Source of the DNA: Pantoea sp. Lij88
GTDB lineage: Bacteria > Pseudomonadota > Gammaproteobacteria > Enterobacterales > Enterobacteriaceae
DNA length: 64,000 nt
NCBI RefSeq assembly: GCF_030062155.1
Contig: NZ_CP118269.1
Location: forward strand, 2,046,001-2,110,000
Reading direction: 5' to 3'
Shown here piece after piece: positions 25,874-35,112 of this stretch (its first letter is position 1; each line of letters begins with the position of its first letter). The notes beneath the pieces were generated by a model, which worked only from the letters and a program-made list of their open reading frames with translations, made no database searches and was not told the DNA's origin. The position numbers and the translations under genes were made by a program.

Positions 25874-27376
25874 TCAGGCGGTCTGATCGATATCTTTAAT
25901 GGCATATCGGGCAATGTTCTCTTCGGTGATCGCGCTGCCGGTGAGCTCTTTGGTGATCCGCCCCTCCCGCATGACCAGCACCCGGTCAGAGATGCGCATG
26001 ATCTCGGTCATCTCTGACGACACCACCACGATGGCTTTACCCGCCTGCGCCAGTTTTTCGATCAGGTGATAGATTTCAGACTTGGCGCCAATGTCGATGC
26101 CGCGCGTCGGCTCATCAAACAGGAACACGTTGGCATCCGCTGCCACCCAGCGACCGATGATCACTTTCTGCTGATTGCCGCCGCTGAGCGTGCCGATGGT
26201 TTTTTCGATGTCCAGCGGGCGCAGTTTCAGATCGCCCATCACCCTCAGCGCCTCACGGTCGAGCCGGGCCTGGTTCATCAGTCCCGCCGAGGTGAAACGG
26301 TGCATCGACGGTAGTGCCATGTTCATCTTCACCGCCCGCTCTTTGATAATGCCCTCTTTCTTGCGGTCTTCCGGCACCAGGCCAATGCCCGCTTTGATCG
26401 CCGCGCGCACGTTGTGGTTCTGCACTGCGTTGCCGTTGACGCTGACCGTGCCAGCAGTGCGCCTGTCGATACCGGCAATCAGCTTCAGCAGTTCGGTACG
26501 CCCTGCACCCACCAGCCCGGCAATCCCCAGCACTTCGCCAGCCCGCACGCTGAAGCTGGCGGCCACCACGTCGTTGCCACGCGTCAGATCCTCTACCCGC
26601 AGCACTTCGCGATCGCTGACAAACGCCTGATGGTCGAGCTTGTCGATCTTCCGTCCGACCATTTTGGCGACAATGCTCTCCTCATCCTCGTCACTGATGT
26701 TGACCACGCCTACCTGCCTGCCATCACGCATAATGGTGGCGCGGTCGCAGACCCGGAAAATCTCATTCATCTTGTGCGATACGTAGATCAGCGAGACGCC
26801 GGTCGATTTTAAGTCACCAATCAGCTCCGCCAGACGGTCGAACTCGCGGGGCGTCAGGCTGGAGGTCGGCTCATCCATGGCGATAATTTTCGCGTCATCC
26901 AGCAGCGCCCGCGCAATCTCAACAATCTGCTGCTGCGATACCTTAAGATTTCTGATCGGCGTATCGGGGTCGATAGTGGGATCCAGCGTCTTCAGAATCA
27001 GCGTCGCCCGCGCCAGCTGGGCTTTTTTATCCACCCACCAGCCCCCGGCACGGGTCAGCGGGCGGCCCAGAAACATGTTCTGCGCCACGGACAGCTCCGG
27101 AACGTGCTGCAACTCCTGGTGGATCATGGCGATCCCGGCCTGACGGGCGCTGAGAGGACTGCGGATCTGCACCCGGTTGCCGTTGACGCTGATCTCCCCG
27201 CTGTCCGCGCCGCGCACGCCGGAGAGGATATTCAGCAGCGTCGACTTACCCGCGCCGTTTTCCCCAATCAGCGCATGCACCTCGCCGGGCCGCACTGAAA
27301 AATCGACATCCTGCAGCGCGGCGGCGTTACCGTAACTTTTGCTGATGCCGCGCATCATTAAGCGAAACTGTTCCAT
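25874..27376 (-). CDS. Sugar ABC transporter ATPase, two domains (RbsA-like)
   Basis: This 500-residue tandem ATPase has a first domain with Walker A GENGAGKST and signature LKVSQQQ, and a second with a degenerate P-loop GLVGAGRTE but a good signature LSGGNQQK. That is the usual RbsA/MglA asymmetry. Start 27376 follows GGAGGCGGGT; the longer frame overlapping the binding-protein gene is discounted. It couples ATP hydrolysis to import through the adjacent permease. Confidence 0.9.
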   Translation of the reverse strand: MEQFRLMMRGISKSYGNAAALQDVDFSVRPGEVHALIGENGAGKSTLLNILSGVRGADSGEISVNGNRVQIRSPLSARQAGIAMIHQELQHVPELSVAQNMFLGRPLTRAGGWWVDKKAQLARATLILKTLDPTIDPDTPIRNLKVSQQQIVEIARALLDDAKIIAMDEPTSSLTPREFDRLAELIGDLKSTGVSLIYVSHKMNEIFRVCDRATIMRDGRQVGVVNISDEDEESIVAKMVGRKIDKLDHQAFVSDREVLRVEDLTRGNDVVAASFSVRAGEVLGIAGLVGAGRTELLKLIAGIDRRTAGTVSVNGNAVQNHNVRAAIKAGIGLVPEDRKKEGIIKERAVKMNMALPSMHRFTSAGLMNQARLDREALRVMGDLKLRPLDIEKTIGTLSGGNQQKVIIGRWVAADANVFLFDEPTRGIDIGAKSEIYHLIEKLAQAGKAIVVVSSEMTEIMRISDRVLVMREGRITKELTGSAITEENIARYAIKDIDQTA

Positions 27377-27392
27377 ACCCGCCTCCGCCGGC

Positions 27393-28433
27393 TTATTGCT
27401 GAGCCAGCAGCTCACGCAACCGGTTGTTGTCTTTGGTGGAGAACGCGTCGACATTCTCTTTGGTGATCAGCGCCTGTGGCGTAGAGATCACGCGCGACAG
27501 TTTCTGTCCATTGATCAGACGGATCATCACGTCCATCGCCACTTCACCGGTCAGCACCGGGAAGCTGTCGACCGTACCGGTGAGTTCACCGCGCCTGATG
27601 GACGCATAGGCATCGGAAATACCATCAGTACCGAAGATCGCCACCTGTGACGCTTTGTTCTGCGCCCGCACCGCTTCCACCACGCCCAGCGCCATGGTGT
27701 CGTTGTTCGCGTAGAAGCCAATCAGATCGGGATGCTGCTGCAGAATGGTCGAGGCGGCGTTAAATGCCTGCTCACGACTCCAGTTCGCCGGCACGCTGGC
27801 GACGATGGTGAACTTACCATTCGCGTCCAGCGTCTCTTTAAAGCCACGGGTACGCTGTCCGGCGGCGTACACCCCTGGCTGCCCTTCAATCACCGCGACC
27901 TTGCCGCCCTGCGGATGATGCTGAATAAACCACTTCGCGACCCGCACGCCATTATCTTTCTGGACGTTGCCGACGTAGTAGCGCACATTCGGCATCACCG
28001 CATCGTTGACGTTCACCACCGGGATATTTTTACTGCTGGCACTCTCCAGCGCAGGCTGCAGGTTGATATCGGTCTGCGGCGAGACCAGCAGGCCGTTAAA
28101 GCCCTGCGAAATCAGGGTTTCTGCAATCGACAGCTGACCGAGCTGATCGTCTTCATTGGCTGCCGCCTGATATTCGACGGTAATGCCATACTTCTTCGCC
28201 GCGTTCTGGTAGCCCTGGCCGAGCAGGCGCCAGTACTCATTGGTCAGGGTTTTCGATACCCCGCCAATCTTCAGCGACTTGTCGACTTTCGGCAGCGCGC
28301 CATATTTAGTGTCGAGCTGGGTCCAGTCGGTGCGATCCGGTTCGGTGTCTGACTGCAACGGGGCCAGTTCTGCCGCATAGACGGTGCTGCAGAGCAGTGA
28401 GGAAGCGATAAAGGCAAGCAGGCGTTTTTTCAT
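27393..28433 (-). CDS. Periplasmic sugar-binding protein (RbsB/TorT-like)
   Basis: This 346-residue protein has a signal peptide (1-20, cleaving after TVYA) and a type I periplasmic binding fold (GLLVSPQTDINLQPAL, YANNDTMALGVVEAV, FGTDGISDAYASI). It captures the sugar for the adjacent RbsA/RbsC-like pair. The N-terminal 35 residues after the signal (acidic, DTEPDRTDWTQLD) precede the core fold, as in TorT-like variants. It lies 16 bases upstream of the ATPase gene. Confidence 0.9.
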   Translation of the reverse strand: MKKRLLAFIASSLLCSTVYAAELAPLQSDTEPDRTDWTQLDTKYGALPKVDKSLKIGGVSKTLTNEYWRLLGQGYQNAAKKYGITVEYQAAANEDDQLGQLSIAETLISQGFNGLLVSPQTDINLQPALESASSKNIPVVNVNDAVMPNVRYYVGNVQKDNGVRVAKWFIQHHPQGGKVAVIEGQPGVYAAGQRTRGFKETLDANGKFTIVASVPANWSREQAFNAASTILQQHPDLIGFYANNDTMALGVVEAVRAQNKASQVAIFGTDGISDAYASIRRGELTGTVDSFPVLTGEVAMDVMIRLINGQKLSRVISTPQALITKENVDAFSTKDNNRLRELLAQQ

Positions 28434-28487
28434 GTTTTTATTCTCAGCATGTTGGGTAGAGTTTTTTTGTTATGCAGGGTGCTGTTG

Positions 28488-29468
28488 TTATCGCGCCAGC
28501 ATGATGTCATTGACGATCTGCTGGGTGGCGACCGCATCCTGGCGCTCAATGGCCGCCAGTAACGCTGCGTTGCCGTGCAGCTGGTCGCAGAGCCGCAGCA
28601 GCCGGGTCACGGTCGCGATATTGCTTTCTGCTTCGCGGATCGGGTCAAGACCGCTGGCATCCGGGAAGGTATCGAAGTAGTAGGCCCCGCTGTAGCCGTC
28701 GCGCTGCATCTGCCAGAGAAACTCCAGCGTCGCGCGCGGATTCACGGAGGCGACCATCAGGCCGTCGTCACGTTTGCCCCAGCCGTCATTGAGGTCCAGC
28801 CCCAGCAGGCGTGAGCGGCGTGCCACCATGGCAGCGGCGTAAGCCGGAATCTCATTGGCAAACAGCACGTGCGCAAAATCCAGGGTGATGCCCAGATTGG
28901 CGCAGCCCGCCTCTTCTACCGCCAGCAGACAGGTGGTGGCGTTGGGGAAGATGCTGTAGGCGCGTGGCTCATTGGGTTTGTATTCAATGCTGACGTCCAC
29001 GTCCGGGGCATACTCAGCCACTTCACGCACGGCGCTGACCGCATCCTCCCAGATCTTCTTATAGTCCGCCTGGAAGCAGTAATCGAACCCATCCTGCCCC
29101 ATCCACAGCGTCATCAGCCGCGAACCGAACTCCCGGCCTGCATCGATGCCGCGCTTGGTCAGCTCGATCGCTTCACGCCGCACTCTGGCGTCAGGATGGG
29201 TAAAGGCGCCGATTTTGAACTGCGGCGCATCCCAGCGCATCTGCATGCCGTTGACGGCCAGACCCGCGTCACTGATTGCCTGGCGCAGAGTGGGAATATC
29301 GCTGGTCAGATGCTGCGGAAAGTTGAGGTCGAGATGCGTTAAGCCTTTGACCTTGCCTGCGCGGGCAACCATCTGCAGCACAGAGGGCTTGCCCTGCTGA
29401 TCGGGCCAGTAGAGGTGAGCTCCCGAGGCAAACGAGTTGAGACGGGTAGCAAATTTCAGTTCCGACAT
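28488..29468 (-). CDS. Xylose-isomerase-like TIM-barrel sugar isomerase/epimerase
   Basis: This 326-residue AP-endonuclease-2 superfamily barrel has acidic metal ligands in VSIEYKPNE, LGITLDFAHV and GLDLNDGWGKRDD. Relatives interconvert ketoses and aldoses or epimerise at C3. It is the first gene of the leftward sugar operon. The start at 29468 gives 9-base spacing from AAGGA; ATG 29474 would be too close. With the importer, kinase and RpiR regulator it suggests catabolism of a rare sugar. The last gene, coding for the kinase, would then act after isomerisation. Confidence 0.82.
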   Translation of the reverse strand: MSELKFATRLNSFASGAHLYWPDQQGKPSVLQMVARAGKVKGLTHLDLNFPQHLTSDIPTLRQAISDAGLAVNGMQMRWDAPQFKIGAFTHPDARVRREAIELTKRGIDAGREFGSRLMTLWMGQDGFDYCFQADYKKIWEDAVSAVREVAEYAPDVDVSIEYKPNEPRAYSIFPNATTCLLAVEEAGCANLGITLDFAHVLFANEIPAYAAAMVARRSRLLGLDLNDGWGKRDDGLMVASVNPRATLEFLWQMQRDGYSGAYYFDTFPDASGLDPIREAESNIATVTRLLRLCDQLHGNAALLAAIERQDAVATQQIVNDIMLAR

Positions 29469-29489
29469 GAGCATCAATCCTTCAGAGTG

Positions 29490-29540
29490 CGTATTGTGAA
29501 GTACTTTTCATATTCACGATTAATTGTGAAGTTATGTATT
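29490..29540. promoter_or_regulatory. Repeated GTGAA elements upstream of the sugar operon
   Basis: TTGTGAAGT occurs at 29495 and again at 29525, exactly 30 bp apart. Between them TTCAC (29513-29517) makes an inverted partner to the first copy (GTGAA-N12-TTCAC). This is a plausible operator for the RpiR-type regulator, covering the A/T-rich promoter of the leftward operon. The rest of 29541-29726 shows no gene. Confidence 0.4.
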
Positions 29541-29726
29541 AATCTACGCCTCGCGCTTCAATGCGCAAGTCAGTCAGGCCAGGGAAATCCTTAAACCGGG
29601 AGCGCGGTCACGAAATAGTTTCGGTGCGTTATCAGATGAATGACAGGCAGCCTGGGGGGAATTGCAGAGAAATACAACGGATTGAGGCGGGAAGCCGGGG
29701 CGTGAAATCTGACAGGAAAAAGCGTG

Positions 29727-29758
29727 AAAAAAGCTGAGCGCCAGGGCGGCGCTCAGCG
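29727..29758 (-). terminator. Terminator of gcd
   Basis: Leftward, GCTGAGCGCC-GCCCT-GGCGCTCAGC is a perfect 10-bp stem followed by TTTTTT, 15 bases after the gcd stop. Confidence 0.85.
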
Positions 29759-29771
29759 GGACGACATGACG

Positions 29772-32129
29772 TTACTTCAGACGGAAAGCGACAACGCTGT
29801 CGCCCGCCGTGGTGCCAAGCGAGCCGTGGCCGCCTGCGGCAATCACCACATACTGCTTACCATCTTTACCCATAAAGGTGGATGGCGTGGCCTGCGCTCC
29901 GGCGCTGAGTTCAGTCTGCCACAGCAGTTCACCGGTGGTGCTGTCGTAAGCACGGAAGAAGTTATCTGCCGTTGCGCCGTGGAACACCAGATCACCCGCC
30001 GTCAGCAGCGGTCCGCCGTGCGCGACCATCCCCATCGGGAAACCGAGCGGGAAGCGGCCAGGCAGGAAGCTGGTTTTGAGGTTTTTCGTGGTGCCAACGC
30101 GACGCAGCCATTCGGTTTTGCCGGTGGTCAGATCCACACCCACCATCCGTCCCCACGGTGGCGCGATGCAGGGAATACCCAGCCCCGACGCCATCTGCTG
30201 GATGTGGATAGCGTAGTCACCGTGGAAATTCTCATTCCAGTACGGCGTGCCATCTTTGGTGAAGGTACGCTGGGTTTCGGTTTCTGGCGTGCGTTTAATC
30301 AGGTTGTATTTGTAAGCCAGGCGCACCGGTGCCGCAATCAGCATCTGACGCTGTGGATCAACGGCCACGGAACCCCAGTTAAACACCCCGATATTGCCCG
30401 GGAAGATCAGCGAGCCTTTTTCGGTTGGCGGCGTCCACGGGTTACCGTCATAACGCAGCTCACGGAACGTGATGCGGCAGGCCATCTGGTCAAACGGCGT
30501 GATGCCCCACATTGACTTCTCAGTCAGCGGCTGCGGAATGAAGTTCAGGCTGGAGACCGGCTGGGTCGCCGCATACTGCTCGCCCTTGATGCCATCCGTG
30601 GAGACCTTAACCTGCTCTACCGGGTAAACCGGTTCGCCGGTCAGGCGGTTCAGTACAAACAGGTTGCCGGTTTTGGTCGGCAGGATCACCGCAGGCTGCG
30701 GGTTGCCCTGATAGTTGATGTCCACAAGCGACGGCTGTGACGGGTTATCGCGATCCCACAGGTCGTGGTTCGAACTCTGATAACGCCATTTGAACGCACC
30801 GGTTTTCAGATCCAGCGCCACCAGCGCATCACGGAATTTCTCCGTGTTGCTGGCCGGGTCGCGTTCAATGCCGACTTCATCCGGCGAGGCGTTACCAAAC
30901 GGCACATAGACCAGGCCGTTTTTCAGGTCCGCGCTCAGGGTCGCCCAGGCGATCGGGGTATCCTGCGGATAGGTGGCACCTGCCGCGACCGGTGCGGTGT
31001 TATCCGGGTTAGCCGGATCGAAGTTCCACACCAGACGACCGCTGACGGCGTCATAGGCACGGATCACACCGGATGGGTTGCCGCTGTTAAAGCCGTTATC
31101 CATCACTGAGCCGCCGACAATCACCAGATTGCCCGCCACCAGCGGTGCTGCGGTCTGCATCAGCGCGTGCGGACGTACTTCGCCCATGTTATCGCGCAGG
31201 TTCACCACACCGTTGTCACCAAAGTCAGCGCACGGCTTGCCGGTGTCGGCATCCAGCGCCAGCAGGCGGGCATCGGTGGTTGCGTTAAAGATACGCTTGC
31301 GGCAGAGGGCCGGGGACGCGCCCGTCTGCTGCTGCGCCTGCTGACCGGCGTCGAAATAGCTCACGCCACGACAGGTCTGGTGCTGCTGCAGATAAGAGCG
31401 GTTTTTATCCGGCATCGTTTTCCACTTCACCGCACCGGTTTCCGGGTCGAGCGCATGGACTTCGTTGTGCGGCGTACAGAAGTAGAGCATGCCGTTGGCT
31501 TTCAGCGGCGTCGCTTCAAAGGTGTACTCGGTTGCATCATCACCCTGACGCAGATCGCCAGTATGATAGGTCCAGGCCACTTCCAGATCTTTGACGTTAT
31601 CTTTGGTGATCTGCTTCAGCGCAGAGAAACGCTGGCCATCCGCCGTTCCGCCGTAGGCGCTCCACTCTTCAGCGGCACCACCGGTCGCAGAGGCGTTGCG
31701 CGGCGTAGTAATGGTCCCCTGCTGCGGCAGCGGATCGTAAAAACAGAGGCCGATAACCAGCAGTACCATCAGCACCACCGAACCGCCGAGGAAAGGATGG
31801 AAGCGACGCTGCCCCTGATAGAGCGGACGTACCACCCACGGCAGAGCCAGCCAGACGCCCAGCACACCAAACAGATCGCCGCGCGGGATCCACTGCCATT
31901 TGTCGAAGCCCACTTCCCGGATAGTCCAGAACAGCGTGACCCACATCAGCAGCGCATAGAGCGTCAGCGCACTGCGTTTGTTCATCATCAGCAGAATCGC
32001 GCTGAGCAGAACACCCACGCCCATCAGCGCATAGAACGCGCTGCCTCCTGCCAGCAGGAGTTGTCCTCCCATGTAAATCAGGGCAATAGCAAATATCACC
32101 ATGATTATACTGGTTATTTTATTGATCAT
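29772..32129 (-). CDS. gcd: Membrane-bound PQQ-dependent glucose dehydrogenase
   Basis: At 785 residues it is close to the E. coli enzyme in length. Five N-terminal membrane helices (about 1-145) anchor an eight-bladed PQQ propeller in the periplasm, starting at EWSAYGGTADGQRFSALKQI, with blade motifs such as VHALDPETGAVKW, LLALDADTG and ATPSTFMGKDGKQYVVIAAGG. It oxidises glucose to gluconolactone and passes electrons to ubiquinone; in plant-associated bacteria this acidifies the medium and dissolves phosphate. ATG 32129 follows AGGAAGGATC. Its cofactor is made by the pqq operon, whose pqqF lies at the right end of the window. Confidence 0.95.
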   Translation of the reverse strand: MINKITSIIMVIFAIALIYMGGQLLLAGGSAFYALMGVGVLLSAILLMMNKRSALTLYALLMWVTLFWTIREVGFDKWQWIPRGDLFGVLGVWLALPWVVRPLYQGQRRFHPFLGGSVVLMVLLVIGLCFYDPLPQQGTITTPRNASATGGAAEEWSAYGGTADGQRFSALKQITKDNVKDLEVAWTYHTGDLRQGDDATEYTFEATPLKANGMLYFCTPHNEVHALDPETGAVKWKTMPDKNRSYLQQHQTCRGVSYFDAGQQAQQQTGASPALCRKRIFNATTDARLLALDADTGKPCADFGDNGVVNLRDNMGEVRPHALMQTAAPLVAGNLVIVGGSVMDNGFNSGNPSGVIRAYDAVSGRLVWNFDPANPDNTAPVAAGATYPQDTPIAWATLSADLKNGLVYVPFGNASPDEVGIERDPASNTEKFRDALVALDLKTGAFKWRYQSSNHDLWDRDNPSQPSLVDINYQGNPQPAVILPTKTGNLFVLNRLTGEPVYPVEQVKVSTDGIKGEQYAATQPVSSLNFIPQPLTEKSMWGITPFDQMACRITFRELRYDGNPWTPPTEKGSLIFPGNIGVFNWGSVAVDPQRQMLIAAPVRLAYKYNLIKRTPETETQRTFTKDGTPYWNENFHGDYAIHIQQMASGLGIPCIAPPWGRMVGVDLTTGKTEWLRRVGTTKNLKTSFLPGRFPLGFPMGMVAHGGPLLTAGDLVFHGATADNFFRAYDSTTGELLWQTELSAGAQATPSTFMGKDGKQYVVIAAGGHGSLGTTAGDSVVAFRLK

Positions 32130-32632
32130 GATCCTTCCTCGGGTCATTAGCGGCGATTAAAAAGTTAATCCCGAAACATAATTTCAACGCGATTTTAACG
32201 TATGGTCGAAATATGTAAAAACGTGTACAGGCGTAAATGATTAGTAATATTTATTATAAATGTGACTCGCAGAGGGGTTCAGGCCGATTTTTTTACTTTC
32301 TGAAGGGGGAAGAACGGGATAACCATCACAAAAAGTTAACCATAGGCTGCTAACTATCGCACCTTTTGTTCAAAGGCGAACAATTAACAGACAAGCGGTG
32401 CTTCTCTGATTCCCGGCTAAAAGTTTTCCCCGGCCAGCCATTACAGGGTGTGAATTACCCTATTGATATTAATGGCCATCTAAATGGAATCTGCTTCTCA
32501 GGGCAGTAATAAATCACTTCACATAGGGACTGCATCTCATCACTTTAACACTCAAGCAGGCATCAACGGATGGACTCCATCACCGTTGACGAATGTCAAC
32601 ACAGAGAATAGAATCCAGTTATTCGGAGGCAA
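32130..32632. other. 503-base A/T-rich gap upstream of gcd and the HicA-like pair
   Basis: It holds the divergent promoters of gcd (leftward) and of the small gene pair (rightward). No ORF with a ribosome site is seen. Base composition is more A/T-rich than in the flanking operons, marking the left border of a probable accessory patch. Confidence 0.5.
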
Positions 32633-32857
32633 ATGAAGAAACATCCGAACAGGCCTGTTCAGGCAGCCATTGATTATGCGCTAAAGAATGGCTGGATTTG
32701 GGTTCCACCGGGCGATTCAGCCCATTGCTTTTGCAAGCTGCGTTGCGGGAATCCAGAAGATGAGCACCGGGATCATCAAATGAGTGTGTGGTCTACGCCA
32801 CGAAGCCCGGAGAACTACGCTAAGCAAATCAGGCGTAAGGTCGATCGCTGCACATGA
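32633..32857 (+). CDS. Small HicA-like protein, possible toxin
   Basis: This 74-residue basic protein has a strong site (CGGAGGCAA-ATG). The pattern GWIWVPPGDSAHCFCKLRCG, then SVWSTPRSPENYAKQIRRKV and a terminal Cys, resembles HicA-like double-stranded-RNA-binding folds (GW, glycine turn, His, later Arg-rich helix). HicA proteins are mRNA-cleaving toxins. Three Cys and several His residues may bind zinc. It is 69 bases upstream of a gene encoding a DNA-binding protein. Toxin function is inference from size, order and fold resemblance. Confidence 0.55.
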   Translation: MKKHPNRPVQAAIDYALKNGWIWVPPGDSAHCFCKLRCGNPEDEHRDHQMSVWSTPRSPENYAKQIRRKVDRCT

Positions 32858-32926
32858 TTTTGCCCGGTAATGAGCCGTTAACGCCACTCTTTACCGGGTC
32901 ACACACCCACGAAAAGAAGAGGTAAT

Positions 32927-33484
32927 ATGGCGCTTTATAACTTCACTCTGACTCTCTCCGGCGTAACCTATGAGACCGAAGGACTGGAAGATGCGCTGTT
33001 TGAAAGCGGCTGTGACGATGCGCTAATTTGCGCATATGGCCGATCTGTTTATCTGGAATTTGACCGTGAAGCAGACTCGCTGGACTACGCTATTGCATCC
33101 GCAATTGATAACGTGGAGTCTGCCGGTATAGGCGCTACAGTAACGTCTGTGGATTCTGCACTGGTCGGGCTAAGCGACATTGCAGAGATCACAAAAATGT
33201 CCCGCCAGGCCATCGCTATGCTGAAAGACGGCACGCGCGGTAACGGTGACTTTCCCTGCCCGATTCAGCGCATTAAAGGCCAGTCACCGCTTTGGGATTG
33301 GGCTGACGTTGCTGCATGGCTGGCAGAGAATGGACGAATTAAAGCAGGCAGCGAACTGGCTGCTAACGCCCGTACACTCAGCAAATGGAATCTGGCACTA
33401 AGAGCCAGTGCTTCAAAAGACTTTACGGAAGTGGAGTCGATCGCTACCAGACTGATCGAACGTCGTCGCCAGGTATGTGCATAG
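32927..33484 (+). CDS. HTH DNA-binding protein with HicB-like N-terminus, possible antitoxin
   Basis: The first ~75 residues of this 185-residue protein form an alternating beta/alpha pattern (YNFTLTLSGVTYETEGLEDA, VYLEFDREADSLDYAIASAI) of the kind seen in HicB-type RNase-H-like antitoxins. Residues ~80-135 form a MerR/excisionase-like HTH (LVGLSDIAEITKMSRQAIAM, then SPLWDWADVAAWL). It likely binds the operator of the pair and neutralises the 74-residue partner. This is the size and order of a hicAB-like module (small gene first), but the families are not ones I can name securely. Confidence 0.5.
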   Translation: MALYNFTLTLSGVTYETEGLEDALFESGCDDALICAYGRSVYLEFDREADSLDYAIASAIDNVESAGIGATVTSVDSALVGLSDIAEITKMSRQAIAMLKDGTRGNGDFPCPIQRIKGQSPLWDWADVAAWLAENGRIKAGSELAANARTLSKWNLALRASASKDFTEVESIATRLIERRRQVCA

Positions 33485-33908
33485 TTGTCGGGAAAAGGTC
33501 GCGATCGGACGTCTGCTATCACGTCATGGCTGATAACCAGTGTGAGCAATTTTACTGTCAAATAATCGTAATGATTGATTCACCCTGCCCTGCAATAACT
33601 CTTAATGCTGAAATCGGGAAAGTCTCCGCTCTGCTGTTAATATCGGTGTGATATTCAACGCTGGTGCGGGGTGATGCATTTTCAGAGGCATTAATTTCTC
33701 GAGTCACAGACCATTTCATTATTTTTTTAGTTACACACCCCTCAAAAAACAGATTAATTAAAAGCGGAATACGGACAGTGAAAACGATTTCAGATATTCC
33801 GTAGCCTGACGCTGTTTTTATCTGTGATATATATCATCACTCTTATTATTATTTATCCGGCCAGCAGGCGGAATTTTCTCTGGCAGCAATAACCCAGGCA
33901 GGTTCACT
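33485..33908. other. A/T-rich gap; CRP-like site before the GT-D gene
   Basis: No gene is seen. TGTGATATATATCATCA near 33821-33837, about 75 bases before the next start, resembles a CRP half-palindrome (TGTGA-N6-TCA). The A/T-rich composition continues that of the preceding gap and supports recent acquisition. Confidence 0.4.
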
Positions 33909-34922
33909 ATGTCCGTACTCCATGCTATTTATCGCAAGTTTCGTTTCCCGTTTAAATTTATCAATGCCGCGCTTCGCTATCCTGCTGCACAGGCACGGGT
34001 AAAACGTTATTCCGTTATGTCGATTGAAGAAACCATTGACCTGTTATTACATAATCCACAATTATCGCTGGCCCGGTATGGCGACGGTGAACTGGAAATG
34101 ACCTGGTATAAAAATATTGGTTTCCAGCCATTTGACCCGAAGCTGTCCGCCCGGCTAAAAGCCCTGCTGCAGCAGGATTCAGCGGCCAACCCGAACTGCC
34201 TGATTTGTCTGCCGGATGCCTTTCGTACCACCCGTAATATGCGGAGTGGATCGGCCCTGTTCTGGTTCTTCCATAAATCATTTTACTTTAAACATTATGA
34301 GGCTCTGCTGAATAAACAGGTCCGGTATGGAAATACTTCCGTGACCCGGCCTTATCACGATTATAAGGGCAAACAATTATCCCGGACGATATTTGATAAA
34401 TTTAAACAGCTCTATCAGGGCCGTCGGGTATTAATTGTTGAAGGCAGTGGAACGCGTCTGGGATTAGGCAATGATTTACTGGAGGGTGCCAGCGAAGTGA
34501 AACGTATTACCACGCTGAACCGCAACGCCTTTTCTGTTTATGATCGCCTGTTTGAAACTGTATCCAGGAATGCCGTCAACTTTGATCTGGTCTTAATTTC
34601 CCTGGGACCGACGGCAACGGTACTGGCCTATGATTTAAGCCAGCAGGGTATCCGCTGTATTGATAGCGGCCATGTCGATATTGAATATGAATGGATGCTG
34701 GCCAGTGCCACTACAAAAATAATAGTGGAAGGTAAAAACGTGAATGAAGCGGGCGTACTCCTGAGCGAACAGACTACCGTGGCCGATGCCACTTATCAGC
34801 GACAGATTTTGCAGCATGTTGGCGAACAACCGCAGAGCAGGAGTGCTGAAGAGGTAGCGATCACTGAAGCCGTGGTTATCCCGCTGCCACACGTCAGCAA
34901 CACGCATCATAACGCCGCCTGA
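33909..34922 (+). CDS. GT-D-fold glycosyltransferase (DUF1792/SP_1767 type)
   Basis: This 337-residue protein shows the GT-D signature: the Asp-x-Glu catalytic motif in LARYGDGELE (Asp59, Glu61), a central Rossmann-like half (GRRVLIVEGSGTRLGLGNDL), LISLGPTATVLAYDL and the conserved DSGHVDIEYEW near residue 260. The family transfers glucose-type sugars onto glycoproteins or surface glycans (known from SP_1767/DGT1). It stands alone, with no polysaccharide cluster around it, so the acceptor is unknown. The last 45 residues are low-complexity. Confidence 0.8.
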   Translation: MSVLHAIYRKFRFPFKFINAALRYPAAQARVKRYSVMSIEETIDLLLHNPQLSLARYGDGELEMTWYKNIGFQPFDPKLSARLKALLQQDSAANPNCLICLPDAFRTTRNMRSGSALFWFFHKSFYFKHYEALLNKQVRYGNTSVTRPYHDYKGKQLSRTIFDKFKQLYQGRRVLIVEGSGTRLGLGNDLLEGASEVKRITTLNRNAFSVYDRLFETVSRNAVNFDLVLISLGPTATVLAYDLSQQGIRCIDSGHVDIEYEWMLASATTKIIVEGKNVNEAGVLLSEQTTVADATYQRQILQHVGEQPQSRSAEEVAITEAVVIPLPHVSNTHHNAA

Positions 34923-35112
34923 GACTCACCATCGGCAGGCAGCGGCTGCACCGCATTGATGCGCAGGCAAATAATTAGCCGGATCAGTTAACAGCCTTTA
35001 ATGCGGGCTTTGCGGCCCGCACCCACTTCCCGCCCCCTGTTTACCGCAGAATTGCCCTTCCGGCATCAATTTTGCTTCTGTTTTCCTGAAACATTTAATC
35101 AGGAGAAGTGAG

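Noticed and set aside
28488..29468. Naming the sugar cassette as the als (allose) operon
   Set aside because: The kinase and isomerase belong to other families than AlsK and AlsE, so the name would mislead.
31167..32150. 327-codon plus-strand frame opposite the gcd membrane domain
   Set aside because: The reverse strand encodes an unmistakable glucose dehydrogenase; the plus frame is His/Gln-rich and has no support.
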